This document shows, one piece after another, positions 25,772 to 34,160 of a DNA stretch of 50,929 bases (its first letter is position 1; each line of letters opens with the position of its first letter). Where the stretch lies: contig JBGARN010000014.1 in the NCBI GenBank assembly GCA_044230205.1, positions 1 to 50,929 of the forward strand. The letters run 5' to 3'. The notes under the pieces were generated by a model, which saw only the letters and a program-made list of their open reading frames with translations, was not told the DNA's origin and did no database searches. The stretch is from JAEUTH01 sp044230205 (GTDB lineage Bacteria > Bacteroidota > Bacteroidia > AKYH767-A > OLB10). The translations under genes and the position numbers were made by a program.

Positions 25772-27202
25772 CTATTGGGGTTTATCTTTTTCATGACTGC
25801 TAATCATATTAATCAATTCTGCATTCTCTTTAAGCTCGGGCATAACTTCAAAAATAATCGGGTGTAATTCGAAATCACGCTTTAGAGCATTTTCGAACTC
25901 GTGCATAGCTTCCTTGGTTTTACCGTTTGCATAAAGAAAACATGCATTATAATAAGGTAACTCAGTTTGATCTGGAATAGTTCTTATTCCCTCGTTAATA
26001 ATATCCAAGGCATCATTAATCTGCCCGTTTTCATATAGAAATAGCGCATACTCTGGCCAAATATCTTCATTAGCCGGATCAAGCTCCACCACATTTTCAT
26101 AGCAGGCAATGGCTTCGTTAAAATGATTAAGACTGCTTTCGCAATCGGCAAGTGCAAACCAAAATTCCGCATTTGAAGGTTCCAGTTCAACCGCTTTTTT
26201 TAGGTAATGTATAGCTTCATAAAATTTTTCCTGGTAGCTAAGCACCATTCCTATGCTGTACCATGCTGCTGCCAGATCAGGGTACAATCTGATAGCCTTG
26301 GCATAATACTCACGCGCCTGTTCAAAGTCATTAATGCGTTCGTAACATTCACCGATATTGTAAAAGGTAATAGCATTATTGGGAAAAAACTCGAGGGAAT
26401 TTTCATAAGATTTAATAGCATCCTGATACTTTTCCATAAGGAAGAATACATCTCCCTGTTCAAGATAGGCCTGAATATTATCCGGAGCAATAACAAGACA
26501 ATAATCCAATGCACTAAGCGCTTTTTCATAAAACTTCAGTTCCTTACAAACCATTGCATAGGCCAACCATGCACTATCAGAATAAGGATCGTTATCAATT
26601 TGCTCCTGCAAAAAGGTTAAGCCATCATCCAGTTTATTGGAAACAACCAGCCATGTAATTAGCTGGTCGTATGCAAGAGTATCCTGCCAGCCACTTTGCA
26701 GAAATTTCTTCATAAAGCGAATGGCATTGTCATAATCACCTGAATCAGCATATGCGTAAGCAAGATCATGATAAATAGGCGCAGGTTGCTCAGTAAACCG
26801 GATAGCTGTATGATAGCTTTCAATGGCCTTAATGAAATCGGTCATGCTTGAATAAATATTGGCACGTATCAAATGCAAATCTGCATCCTCTGGATTAACC
26901 TGCTCATATTTATTAAGCTTATCAAGTGCAGCCTGCTCATTGCCGGTTTTTGCCAGCAATGTCGCTTCGCGCAATTGAAATTCACTTTGACCAGGATGCA
27001 ACTTGAGGGCATATCGGCATACTTCAAGTGCCTTGTTCAATTCATTCGATTCGTAATAATGATCTATAAGTTGATTTAATGCATCTACATCAAAAAAATA
27101 ATCGGCCTTCCTTTGTACCATTTCCTCATATCTTCTTACTGTATCACGCTTCTCACTACTTAACTGCTCTTCTCCCCCTTCATTTTCTTCATCATCAAAC
27201 AT
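25772..27202 (-). CDS. Tetratricopeptide-repeat protein
   Basis: A 476-residue soluble helical-repeat protein with no signal peptide or membrane helix. An acidic N-terminus (MFDDEENEGGEEQ) precedes about eleven TPR units of 34 residues from ~45 to ~450. Clear copies include AWYSIGMVLSYQEKFYEAIHYLKKAVELEPSN and AYLEQGDVFFLMEKYQDAIKSYENSLEFFPNN (parts). It is a protein-interaction scaffold with unknown partners. It is the first gene of the minus-strand run through ComA-like, rhodanese, DedA and aroE. Unusually for this window, a good Shine-Dalgarno AAGGAG lies 6 bases before the ATG. Confidence 0.9.
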   Translation of the reverse strand: MFDDEENEGGEEQLSSEKRDTVRRYEEMVQRKADYFFDVDALNQLIDHYYESNELNKALEVCRYALKLHPGQSEFQLREATLLAKTGNEQAALDKLNKYEQVNPEDADLHLIRANIYSSMTDFIKAIESYHTAIRFTEQPAPIYHDLAYAYADSGDYDNAIRFMKKFLQSGWQDTLAYDQLITWLVVSNKLDDGLTFLQEQIDNDPYSDSAWLAYAMVCKELKFYEKALSALDYCLVIAPDNIQAYLEQGDVFFLMEKYQDAIKSYENSLEFFPNNAITFYNIGECYERINDFEQAREYYAKAIRLYPDLAAAWYSIGMVLSYQEKFYEAIHYLKKAVELEPSNAEFWFALADCESSLNHFNEAIACYENVVELDPANEDIWPEYALFLYENGQINDALDIINEGIRTIPDQTELPYYNACFLYANGKTKEAMHEFENALKRDFELHPIIFEVMPELKENAELINMISSHEKDKPQ

Positions 27203-27207
27203 GTGTT

Positions 27208-27213
27208 CTCCTT
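27208..27213 (-). promoter_or_regulatory. Strong Shine-Dalgarno sequence (AAGGAG) of the TPR gene
   Basis: On the minus strand AAGGAG precedes the ATG at 27202 by five bases (AACAC). Most other genes here have no recognisable ribosome-binding site, as is usual in Bacteroidota, so this one stands out. Confidence 0.6.
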
Positions 27214-27230
27214 TCTAAAAAATACGGCTG

Positions 27231-27238
27231 CAAACCTA
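27231..27238 (-). promoter_or_regulatory. Candidate -7 promoter box (TAGGTTTG) for the TPR-comA-like operon
   Basis: Perfect TAnnTTTG match on the minus strand, giving a leader of about 24 nt that contains the Shine-Dalgarno site. The rest of the AT-rich 27239-27499 stretch shows no gene I can support. Confidence 0.45.
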
Positions 27239-27499
27239 ATCAAATATTGAAATAAGCGAAGAATAAGCCTCGCTCAGCATATCCAATTTACTGCATTTAA
27301 ATGGGTTAAATGTCCTATGACAATAAGCTTCATATTGACAAAATGAGCATTGTAAACATTGATATTATTTGGCTAAACTGTATTTTTTATAGGTTGTTGA
27401 TATTTTTTATTGGGTATATTGATTTTTCATTTATATATTTACATTCCGATATTTTGATTATTTCTTTTGTTTTTCCAATTCTAATCCCCCTAATCCCAA

Positions 27500-28447
27500 A
27501 TGTCAAATCAAAAAAGTGCCGAGTATAAATGCTCGCAAAATGACCTCTATGAAGTCTGTCGTGTTGGATGGTCCAATTTCAAAAAATTTGAAACTGAATT
27601 TCATAATTTAAAACGTTACTACACCAATGCGTTTGCAGATTTTGCTTTGTCGCAAATTGAAATTGCAAAGGCTATGCCTGATGCAACCACTTATGTGGAT
27701 GCCAGGGAGAAAAATCGAATTATACTTGAAATGAAAGCTGACGTTTGCAAAAAGAATTTCGGCAAACTGAAACTATATATCAATACAGCATATCCTGAAG
27801 AAATGACAGTAATGATGCATGACGAAGCAGGCTTAAGATTTTATAAAGAAGCTGTTGATCAGAATTGGGAAGCTGTAAACCAGATGAACATTTGCATGAA
27901 AAAATTTATGGCTGTGCACTTTCAAAAAATCAAATTGAATACTAATGTACCGCTGTCGTTTGAAACCTATGCTGAAAATTGTATTAACGACTTCAGCCTG
28001 GCTTTGGAAAAATACCGGAATGAAATGAAGGCATTGGTCAGCAACAAAATGAAAATACGCGCTAATAATCATCTGTATCGCAAACTTTCATTGATGTTTA
28101 TTGATGCAAAGAAAATTTTTGGACGATACCCTGAATTAATGTGGCTTTTTGATTTTGATAAAATTATGCAATCCATCAATAGTCCGGCTGCTAAAATCAG
28201 AGGTTTGGTTACTGATGAGATGAATACTGCTATTAATACTGCTATAATTAAAATTAAATATCCTGATGAGCCTGAAATAATTCTTGTTGTAGATGAAGAT
28301 GGAAGTTTCGACACAGGAAGTATTAAGGGTGGCAATGCTTTGATTACAGTTGAAGCAGATGGATTTGCAAAGATTAAGGAAACGATGAATATACCCAAAG
28401 GGGCAATCGTTAATAAAAATCTGATGCTTTTAAAGGGTGCTGCATAA
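27500..28447 (+). CDS. Uncharacterised helical protein with C-terminal beta-sandwich-like tail
   Basis: I do not recognise this 315-residue protein. It has no signal peptide. Residues ~10-225 are strongly helical and charged (for example ALEKYRNEMKALVSNKMKIRANN), with scattered cysteines (Cys12, Cys20). The last ~65 residues (AIIKIKYPDEPEIILVVDEDGSFDTGSIKGGNALITVEADGF) read like a small carboxypeptidase-regulatory/PEGA-type beta domain: a polar DEDG turn and a closing hydrophobic strand. The ATG at 27500 follows an AT-rich, gene-free 297-bp region, and a strong terminator follows the stop. It stands alone between the TPR operon (divergent) and pyrB (convergent). Confidence 0.7.
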   Translation: MSNQKSAEYKCSQNDLYEVCRVGWSNFKKFETEFHNLKRYYTNAFADFALSQIEIAKAMPDATTYVDAREKNRIILEMKADVCKKNFGKLKLYINTAYPEEMTVMMHDEAGLRFYKEAVDQNWEAVNQMNICMKKFMAVHFQKIKLNTNVPLSFETYAENCINDFSLALEKYRNEMKALVSNKMKIRANNHLYRKLSLMFIDAKKIFGRYPELMWLFDFDKIMQSINSPAAKIRGLVTDEMNTAINTAIIKIKYPDEPEIILVVDEDGSFDTGSIKGGNALITVEADGFAKIKETMNIPKGAIVNKNLMLLKGAA

Positions 28448-28540
28448 TTTCGAACATGTGTTCAGAAACTTTAGGTAAAATGTGGCACTCCAGTTTTTAA
28501 GTTGGCTTTGATTATGTTTTAATAATGTTTTTTGATTAAG

Positions 28541-28569
28541 TCCCCGATCTGAAAAGACCGGGGATTTTA
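28541..28569. terminator. Terminator between the 315-residue protein gene and pyrB
   Basis: The inverted repeat TCCCCG (28541-28546) / CGGGGA (28559-28564) with a 12-nt loop is followed by TTTTAAT on the plus strand. It lies about 94 bases after the stop at 28447 and 27 bases from the pyrB stop, so it may serve both genes. Confidence 0.75.
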
Positions 28570-28591
28570 ATTTCGTTCAAGCAATACTAAG

Positions 28592-29521
28592 TTATTTCTT
28601 ATTAGCAGCAAGCAAATAAAGTACAGCCATTCTTATGGCTACGCCATTTTCAACCTGGTTAAGAATAATACTTTGATCTGAATCGGCCACTTCACTTGTT
28701 ATTTCAATTCCCCTGTTTATTGGTCCGGGATGCATGATTACGATTTGCTTTTTAAGCTGGTTAAGCAAAGAAAGGTTTAATCCGTACAGCATAGTATATT
28801 CTCGTAGTGAAGGAAAATATTTTATTTCCTGCCGCTCTAATTGAATGCGAAGCATATTAGCCACATCGCACCACTCTAATGCAGCACGCAGATTTAACTC
28901 AACCTCCACCCCCAGCTCCCTGATATACTTTGGCATTAATGTTAAAGGACCACAAACCTTAACTTCGGCACCTAGCATTTTAAGACAATAGATATTGCTT
29001 AATGCAACCCTGCTGTGCAGTATATCACCTACTATTACAACCTTTACTCCTTCAACTTTCCCGAATTTTTCGGCTATACTGAAAGCATCTAATAATGCCT
29101 GCGTTGGATGCTCATGTGCACCATCACCTGCATTTATAATATTGGCATTAACATGCTGGCTAAGGAAGTAAGGTGCCCCGGGTTTGGGATGCCGCATCAC
29201 TACCATATCCACTTTCATTGCCAGGATATTATTTACAGTGTCAATTAATGTTTCACCTTTGCTAACGCTTGATCCCGAACTACTGAAGTTAACAATATCT
29301 GCACTAAGCCTTTTTTCAGCAAGTTCAAATGATAAACGCGTACGTGTACTGTTTTCAAAAAATATATTGGCAACAGTTATATCACGCAGTGAAGGGACTT
29401 TCTTTATCGGTCGGTTTATTACCTCTTTAAAATTGGTAGCTGTTGAAAAAATAAGGTCAATATCATTTTTGGTGATATCCTTTATACCGAGCAGGTGATT
29501 TACAGTTAAATTGTTTGACAT
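28592..29521 (-). CDS. pyrB: Aspartate carbamoyltransferase catalytic subunit
   Basis: Joins carbamoyl phosphate and aspartate in pyrimidine synthesis. The 309-residue length is normal. Carbamoyl-phosphate site motifs are intact: FENSTRTRLSFELAEKRL (STRTR), the flexible SSGSSVSKGETLIDTV loop, MRHPKPGAP, and GDGAHEHPTQALLDAF (HPTQ). Aspartate-site motifs include MLRIQLERQ and MHPGPINRGIEI. No pyrI regulatory subunit is adjacent. It follows pyrR with a 21-bp gap, so the two are co-transcribed. Confidence 0.96.
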   Translation of the reverse strand: MSNNLTVNHLLGIKDITKNDIDLIFSTATNFKEVINRPIKKVPSLRDITVANIFFENSTRTRLSFELAEKRLSADIVNFSSSGSSVSKGETLIDTVNNILAMKVDMVVMRHPKPGAPYFLSQHVNANIINAGDGAHEHPTQALLDAFSIAEKFGKVEGVKVVIVGDILHSRVALSNIYCLKMLGAEVKVCGPLTLMPKYIRELGVEVELNLRAALEWCDVANMLRIQLERQEIKYFPSLREYTMLYGLNLSLLNQLKKQIVIMHPGPINRGIEITSEVADSDQSIILNQVENGVAIRMAVLYLLAANKK

Positions 29522-29542
29522 GCTACTGAATACGGCTTATTT

Positions 29543-30106
29543 TTATAAACTGCTTTGAACATTTGAATTACCTGTATGCAACCAAACTGAATCTTCTTTA
29601 TCAGTCTCTTTCCAATGAACAGTTACACGGTCAGAGTCTATTGAGTCGATAGCTTTACCGATGTAATTTGACTCAACCGGTAGCTGTCGTGCAAATTTTC
29701 GGTCAATTAATACCAGCAATTCTACTTTGCGTGGTCTGCCAAAATCAAGAAGTGCATCCATACCTGCTCTGATCGTCCGGCCTGTATAAAGCACATCATC
29801 AATAAGCACTACTTTTTTATCTTCAATTATAAAGTCAATTTTGGTAAAACTAGCTTTAGCTATTTCATCTCTTCTCCTGAAGTCGTCACGATAAAAGGTA
29901 ATATCCAATTCTCCGTAAAGAATTTGACGGTCGGGCATTAATTTCTGAAGGGTATCTCTTATGCGTCTTGCAAGGAATACACCTCGAGGCTGCATTCCAA
30001 TTAAAGCAGTATTCTCAAAATTGTTGTGATTTTCAATTAACTGATAGCATAACCTGCTGAGAGTAATATCAAAAGCAGTTGCATTTAGAATAAGCCTCGA
30101 TTGCAT
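29543..30106 (-). CDS. pyrR: PyrR bifunctional pyrimidine regulator / uracil phosphoribosyltransferase
   Basis: A 187-residue protein of the PyrR family. In Bacillus it binds pyr mRNA leaders in response to UMP/UTP, and it often also has uracil phosphoribosyltransferase activity. Motifs: ALIGMQPRGVFLARRI, LYGELDITFYRDDF and the PRPP site VVLIDDVLYTGRTIRAGMDAL. I chose the ATG at 30106 because an upstream TTG at 30142 would lie inside the promoter -7 box (30140-30147). The predicted leader is only about 30 nt and the pyrR-pyrB gap is 21 bp. Neither has room for a classical antiterminator/terminator pair, so mRNA attenuation of this operon by PyrR looks unlikely. Confidence 0.92.
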   Translation of the reverse strand: MQSRLILNATAFDITLSRLCYQLIENHNNFENTALIGMQPRGVFLARRIRDTLQKLMPDRQILYGELDITFYRDDFRRRDEIAKASFTKIDFIIEDKKVVLIDDVLYTGRTIRAGMDALLDFGRPRKVELLVLIDRKFARQLPVESNYIGKAIDSIDSDRVTVHWKETDKEDSVWLHTGNSNVQSSL

Positions 30107-30139
30107 ATTGAACGCTGAACGGAATAAAATGGCTGAGGG

Positions 30140-30147
30140 CAAATGTA
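30140..30147 (-). promoter_or_regulatory. Candidate -7 promoter box (TACATTTG) for pyrR-pyrB
   Basis: A perfect match on the minus strand, identical to the SRP RNA and dnaX boxes. With the same spacing, the transcript would start near 30135, about 30 bases before the pyrR ATG. The -33 region is a weak match. Confidence 0.6.
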
Positions 30148-30214
30148 TAATTATTAAGATAAAACACAGACTATAAATTAATGTATGCTATGAAAATAAA
30201 TAACCTGATGAACA

Positions 30215-30246
30215 TTGCACAATTTTAACCAGCTTCTATAAGTTTG
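30215..30246 (+). promoter_or_regulatory. Candidate promoter (TTG-N21-TAAGTTTG) for the alpha/beta hydrolase gene
   Basis: TTG at 30215-30217 and TAAGTTTG at 30239-30246, separated by 21 bases. The -7 box is a perfect TAnnTTTG match. The leader would be about 46 nt. Confidence 0.5.
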
Positions 30247-30297
30247 TTATTATACTTCGTATTCTTACCAACTTTTTAAATCGAATCGCAGCATTTT

Positions 30298-31164
30298 ATG
30301 TTTAATGCAGTTAAGTATCATTATCCGGTGCACAAGCTTACTATTTATGGCAACATCGGGATTAATTATATTGATGAGGGATCGTCTTCTACAACAATTT
30401 TATTTGTTCACGGGTTGGCTAACTATGGCAATGTATGGTACCAGCAAATTGAATTTTTAAAACAACACTTCAGGTGCATAGCTATTGATTTGCCGGGATG
30501 TGGCCTTTCGTCACGAGGTGATTATCCATACAGTATGTTATTTTTTTCAGAGGTGATTGTAAAATGCTGTGAAGCATTACACCTGGATGAAATTATTTTG
30601 TGCGGGCACAGCATGGGCGGACATGCAAGTATAATTGCATCATTACGCCACCCGCCTTTAATACGTAAAATGATATTGATTGCTCCATCCGGATTTGAAT
30701 TATTCACGCCATCTGAAATTAGCTTGTTTAAGGGCATGTTATCATTCGGCAATATGTTTCTCAGCCATCAGCTTCAGTTAATGGGATCTCTTCAGCAAAG
30801 TTTTTACAAAATGCCTCCATCCGGAAAAAAAATGATTGACGATTTGCTAACCATTTTAAATGCCGATGATGCTGCTCAATGGCGTAAAATGGTTGATAAA
30901 TGCATAAACGGAATGTTAAATGAACAGGTATTTCACATGCTTAAGTTTATTCAATGCCCAGTGTTGGCACTTTTCGGAAATCATGATGGATTAATTCCCA
31001 ACATTTATATGCACCCGGTAACAACCACATTTCAGGTTGCTTCAGCAGCCTGCAATGAAATCCATGAAGCAGAATTGGTAATGATACCTGAAAGCGGACA
31101 TGCATTGTTTATGGAACGACCAGAACAGGTAAATGCAGAGATATTGAAGTTTATTGAATCCTGA
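30298..31164 (+). CDS. Alpha/beta hydrolase fold protein
   Basis: A 288-residue cytoplasmic hydrolase. The oxyanion motif is LFVHGLANYGNVW (~36-48). The nucleophile elbow is CGHSMGG with Ser105. The acid is Asp in FGNHDGLIP, and the catalytic histidine is in ESGHALFMERPEQ. All three triad residues are present, in the normal order. IDLPGCGLSS and the cap region (~140-215) match general esterase/C-C hydrolase members, but the substrate cannot be assigned. It has its own promoter and is convergent with the aminotransferase gene, with only a 10-bp gap. Confidence 0.9.
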   Translation: MFNAVKYHYPVHKLTIYGNIGINYIDEGSSSTTILFVHGLANYGNVWYQQIEFLKQHFRCIAIDLPGCGLSSRGDYPYSMLFFSEVIVKCCEALHLDEIILCGHSMGGHASIIASLRHPPLIRKMILIAPSGFELFTPSEISLFKGMLSFGNMFLSHQLQLMGSLQQSFYKMPPSGKKMIDDLLTILNADDAAQWRKMVDKCINGMLNEQVFHMLKFIQCPVLALFGNHDGLIPNIYMHPVTTTFQVASAACNEIHEAELVMIPESGHALFMERPEQVNAEILKFIES

Positions 31165-31174
31165 TTAGCTTTTT

Positions 31175-31993
31175 TCAAACAGCATTAAGTTGCATTAACA
31201 AATGATTGCAAAGTGTAAGCGAGTTTTCGTTGCACTTTACTCTTACAATTCCTTTTATAACGTTGGTAAGTAATATCTCATCGCAATTTTCAATATCATG
31301 TTCATCAAGCGATTGTTCAACACAGCTGATATTTGAAGAAGCTGATATACGCGAAATTTGTTTCCGCATTATTCCTGCTATGCACCCATCAGTTAAAGGT
31401 GGAGTAATTAACTGTGAGTTTCTAATAATAAAAAGGTTTGAACTAACCGCTTCAATTACTCTACCTCTATCATTAAACACAAAACAATCATCAGCCTTAA
31501 TTTTCTGTGTATGCAATGCACATAGCGTATAGAATAAGGCACTTCCGGTTTTAAGACTACTTAAAGGCAATGCTGGTTTATAGTTTTCCCTGTAAAACTC
31601 ACACCTCAAAGGAGTTGTATTCAGTTTATAGCTGTCAGAAAAATTTTCAACTGCAGTTATGATATAACTGCACTTATTATTTTCGGGCAAATAGTAGCCC
31701 CCGTTATTTCGAAATACCTGTATTCTTATGCGAGCAGACTTGTGCAGGTTATTTTCTTTGCAAAGTAACTGAATCTGCATTTTAAAATAATCTTCTGAAA
31801 AATTTTCCGGTACATGCATACCGATAAAGTGCATACCTGTTAGCAGTCTTTCATAATGATCACTTAGAAAAAGAGGATTTCCGTTTCGAAAATTAATTGT
31901 TTCAAATAGCGAATCACCATACTGAAATGCACGGTTAAAAAAGCTTATTGCGTTTATATTATCAGTTAGCTTTCCATTCAGCAAGATGCGCAT
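31175..31993 (-). CDS. Class IV aminotransferase (PLP fold-type IV; BCAT / ADC-lyase superfamily)
   Basis: A 272-residue PLP enzyme. The N-terminal FFNRAFQYGDSLFETINFRNG matches the conserved GD-FE motif. The Schiff-base lysine is Lys148 in LSSLKTGSALFY. The phosphate/cofactor region GRVIEAVSSNLFII and the PPLTDGCIAGIMR segment follow. The family includes branched-chain and D-amino-acid aminotransferases and 4-amino-4-deoxychorismate lyase (PabC). The short length and LKTGSALFYTL favour a PabC-like enzyme, but this is not certain. No pabA/pabB is in the window. It is 9 bases from the rhomboid gene upstream and probably co-transcribed with it. Confidence 0.87.
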   Translation of the reverse strand: MRILLNGKLTDNINAISFFNRAFQYGDSLFETINFRNGNPLFLSDHYERLLTGMHFIGMHVPENFSEDYFKMQIQLLCKENNLHKSARIRIQVFRNNGGYYLPENNKCSYIITAVENFSDSYKLNTTPLRCEFYRENYKPALPLSSLKTGSALFYTLCALHTQKIKADDCFVFNDRGRVIEAVSSNLFIIRNSQLITPPLTDGCIAGIMRKQISRISASSNISCVEQSLDEHDIENCDEILLTNVIKGIVRVKCNENSLTLCNHLLMQLNAV

Positions 31994-32002
31994 GAGCTTT
32001 AT

Positions 32003-32620
32003 TTAGCTATGATGAAGTACTTTTTGAATAAACTCATTAAACAATGAAGGCCTGAAAAGTAAAGTTATGGCAATACCACTGATAGCTCCATAAAAATGAG
32101 CATCGTGACCGATATTGTCCGTACCCTTACGAGCAAGGTATTGTGAAATGATAAGAAATAAAGGCCCAAAAACTATTCCCGGAATAGGTATAGGAATCGG
32201 GAAAATGGTAATTCCAACCCAGGGATCAAAAAGTATAGCGGCAAACACTACAGCCGATACTGCACCTGAAGCTCCAAGGGAATTAAACCAATGCTGGTCC
32301 TTATGTTTAGCAAGATCAGGTACTGATGCAAAAACAAGAGAAGAAGAATACAACAATATATAATAGAAGGTACCAAGTGCATCACCAAAATAATAGCTAT
32401 AATAATTCTCAACCGATTGACCGAAGCTATATAAAGCAATCATGTTAAAAATCAGGTGCGGCCAGTCGGCATGAATAAACCCATGCGAAAACATCCGATA
32501 CCATTGTTTACGATGATGCACCATGTATGCATTCATAATCAGCTTTGATCGCAGTTCGTTGTTGTTGAAAGCAGAAAACGAAACCAAGGCAGTAACAAGA
32601 ACAATTACAAGGGTCACCAT
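32003..32620 (-). CDS. Rhomboid family intramembrane serine protease
   Basis: A 205-residue protein with six membrane helices. The rhomboid signatures are present: HGFIHADWPHLIFNMIALYSFG (the L1 loop/HxxxN region), the catalytic serine Ser118 in SLGASGAVSAV (GASG), and the catalytic histidine His175 in DAHFYGAISG. It cleaves substrates within the membrane; targets are unknown. A short stretch PIPIPIPGIVFGP lies in a loop. It lies between the M43 peptidase gene (23 bases) and the aminotransferase gene (9 bases), all on one strand. Confidence 0.93.
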   Translation of the reverse strand: MVTLVIVLVTALVSFSAFNNNELRSKLIMNAYMVHHRKQWYRMFSHGFIHADWPHLIFNMIALYSFGQSVENYYSYYFGDALGTFYYILLYSSSLVFASVPDLAKHKDQHWFNSLGASGAVSAVVFAAILFDPWVGITIFPIPIPIPGIVFGPLFLIISQYLARKGTDNIGHDAHFYGAISGIAITLLFRPSLFNEFIQKVLHHS

Positions 32621-32643
32621 AGTTGACGAAAAATAATAACAGG

Positions 32644-33942
32644 TTAGTTTTTAAAAATTACAACTTTATAAACGTAGGAACGACCTTCGATTTCAGTTTT
32701 TAAAAAATACATGCCCTTGGCAAGATAATTACAATTGATATACAGGTTTCTGTTTTCAATTCCTGTTTCAATATCTGTATCGATATTTCCCTTATATCCG
32801 CTATAAACTTCATGCCCTAACATATCATATACAGAAATCTGTAAACTTTCAGGAATGCTCTTTTTAAACCTGATATTAAAAAAACCATTGTTCGGATTTG
32901 GCAGAATCGCTATTGCATAATCCGGTGTTGCATTTAGCGGACTGCAATCAGTTTGTGCTGATATTTTCAAATTGAGCCGATAAGTGTCTAATGCATCAAT
33001 CATTCTTGCTTTTTGTCCAGCAGTAAATATACACATACAAGAATCATTGGTGTAATCCATGTAATTCATAAACATATCGCCACCTATTTGCGCATTACCA
33101 CAAGAATTCTGTGGATATGACGGGCATCCATACGTGCTTCCCGCCTGGTTAGGCGTGTCGCTTACTTTATCAGATCCTGTACAATCAGTTCCATCATCAC
33201 CCCATATATGCAATAAATCCAGCCAATGCCCAACTTCGTGGGTAAGTGTCCGACCTTTATTATAAGGTTTTACTGCAGTGCCATTGCGGCCAAATGCTTT
33301 ATAAAAAATTACAACTCCATCTGTACTGTCAGCACCTGAACCTGGATATTGCGCATAGCCTAATAAGCTTCCTGTAAGATTGCAAACCCATATATTAAGA
33401 TATTTATCTGAAGGCCATGCATCGCTTCCTCCTTTGTCAGTAAATTTTACATCATCTGCAAAATCAAATTGTGTGTTATCTGTATATGTTCTTATAATTC
33501 CTTTGGTAGGCTGATTATTGGGATCAAGCGTTGCAAGGCAAAAACGAATTCCAATATCACCTGCCTTAACTCCCTTAAATGCATCAGGCACATTTACGAT
33601 GTCAAGATTAGTTCCTGAATAATCTTCATTTAATACTTCGATCTGCGACTCTATTTGCTGATCAGCTATGTTCTCAGAATTAGAATGATAAACTACGTGC
33701 ACTACTACCGGAATTGTAAATATACTATCACTGACCAAATGTGTTTTTATAGCTTCTGTTTTTTTTTCTTCAGGTTTTGCATCGAAATTTTGCCTGAAGG
33801 AATTTCTATTAAAAGTAGTTCGGGTACTATTATATTCATAAGTACCGCAATGCCTGCTGGCAATATCATCCTGCGAATAAGCGTTAAGGAATAATATTGT
33901 AAAAAATGATAACAAAATCAGTTTGCTGTTGTTACTAATCAT
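32644..33942 (-). CDS. Secreted M43 (pappalysin-like) zinc metallopeptidase with T9SS sorting domain
   Basis: A ~432-residue exported protease. The ATG at 33942 begins a standard signal peptide (MISNNSKLILLSFFTILFLNAYSQ). A start at 33972 would add ten residues. The zinc site is HEVGHWLDLLH (His235, Glu236, His239, His245), the extended motif of M43 metzincins. CGNAQIGGDMFMNYMDYTNDSC carries the Met-turn, and FTAGQKARMIDAL follows it. The C-terminal ~80 residues (AILPNPNNGFFNIRF ... YVYKVVIFKN) are a type A T9SS sorting domain. The enzyme should act outside the cell or on its surface. A poly-A run of 9 lies in the Lys/Glu-rich propeptide region without breaking the frame. Confidence 0.92.
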   Translation of the reverse strand: MISNNSKLILLSFFTILFLNAYSQDDIASRHCGTYEYNSTRTTFNRNSFRQNFDAKPEEKKTEAIKTHLVSDSIFTIPVVVHVVYHSNSENIADQQIESQIEVLNEDYSGTNLDIVNVPDAFKGVKAGDIGIRFCLATLDPNNQPTKGIIRTYTDNTQFDFADDVKFTDKGGSDAWPSDKYLNIWVCNLTGSLLGYAQYPGSGADSTDGVVIFYKAFGRNGTAVKPYNKGRTLTHEVGHWLDLLHIWGDDGTDCTGSDKVSDTPNQAGSTYGCPSYPQNSCGNAQIGGDMFMNYMDYTNDSCMCIFTAGQKARMIDALDTYRLNLKISAQTDCSPLNATPDYAIAILPNPNNGFFNIRFKKSIPESLQISVYDMLGHEVYSGYKGNIDTDIETGIENRNLYINCNYLAKGMYFLKTEIEGRSYVYKVVIFKN

Positions 33943-34160
33943 AATTGCAAGAATAATTGATTTAGTGCACACTGAAAAACTATTTCTTGGTTATATTATA
34001 TTAACTTTCCACTTGACCAGTTTGAAAACTGAAAAAATAAATTGTTAATCATCTGTTATATATGCTAAAGCGTAAAAACAAAAAATTACAGATCAAAGAC
34101 AATAGTATATATTGCCAATTCGTAATTTCGTCTAATTAATAACCATCAAAATATATTCAC

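Noticed and set aside
27310..27528. A 72-residue hydrophobic open frame before the 315-residue protein
   Set aside because: It overlaps the next gene's start by 29 bases, is only AT-rich I/F/L composition, and has no promoter box or ribosome-binding site.
33755..33770. A9 run in the M43 peptidase gene as a second slippage switch
   Set aside because: It lies in a Lys/Glu-rich propeptide stretch where such runs arise easily, and slippage would only destroy the protein.
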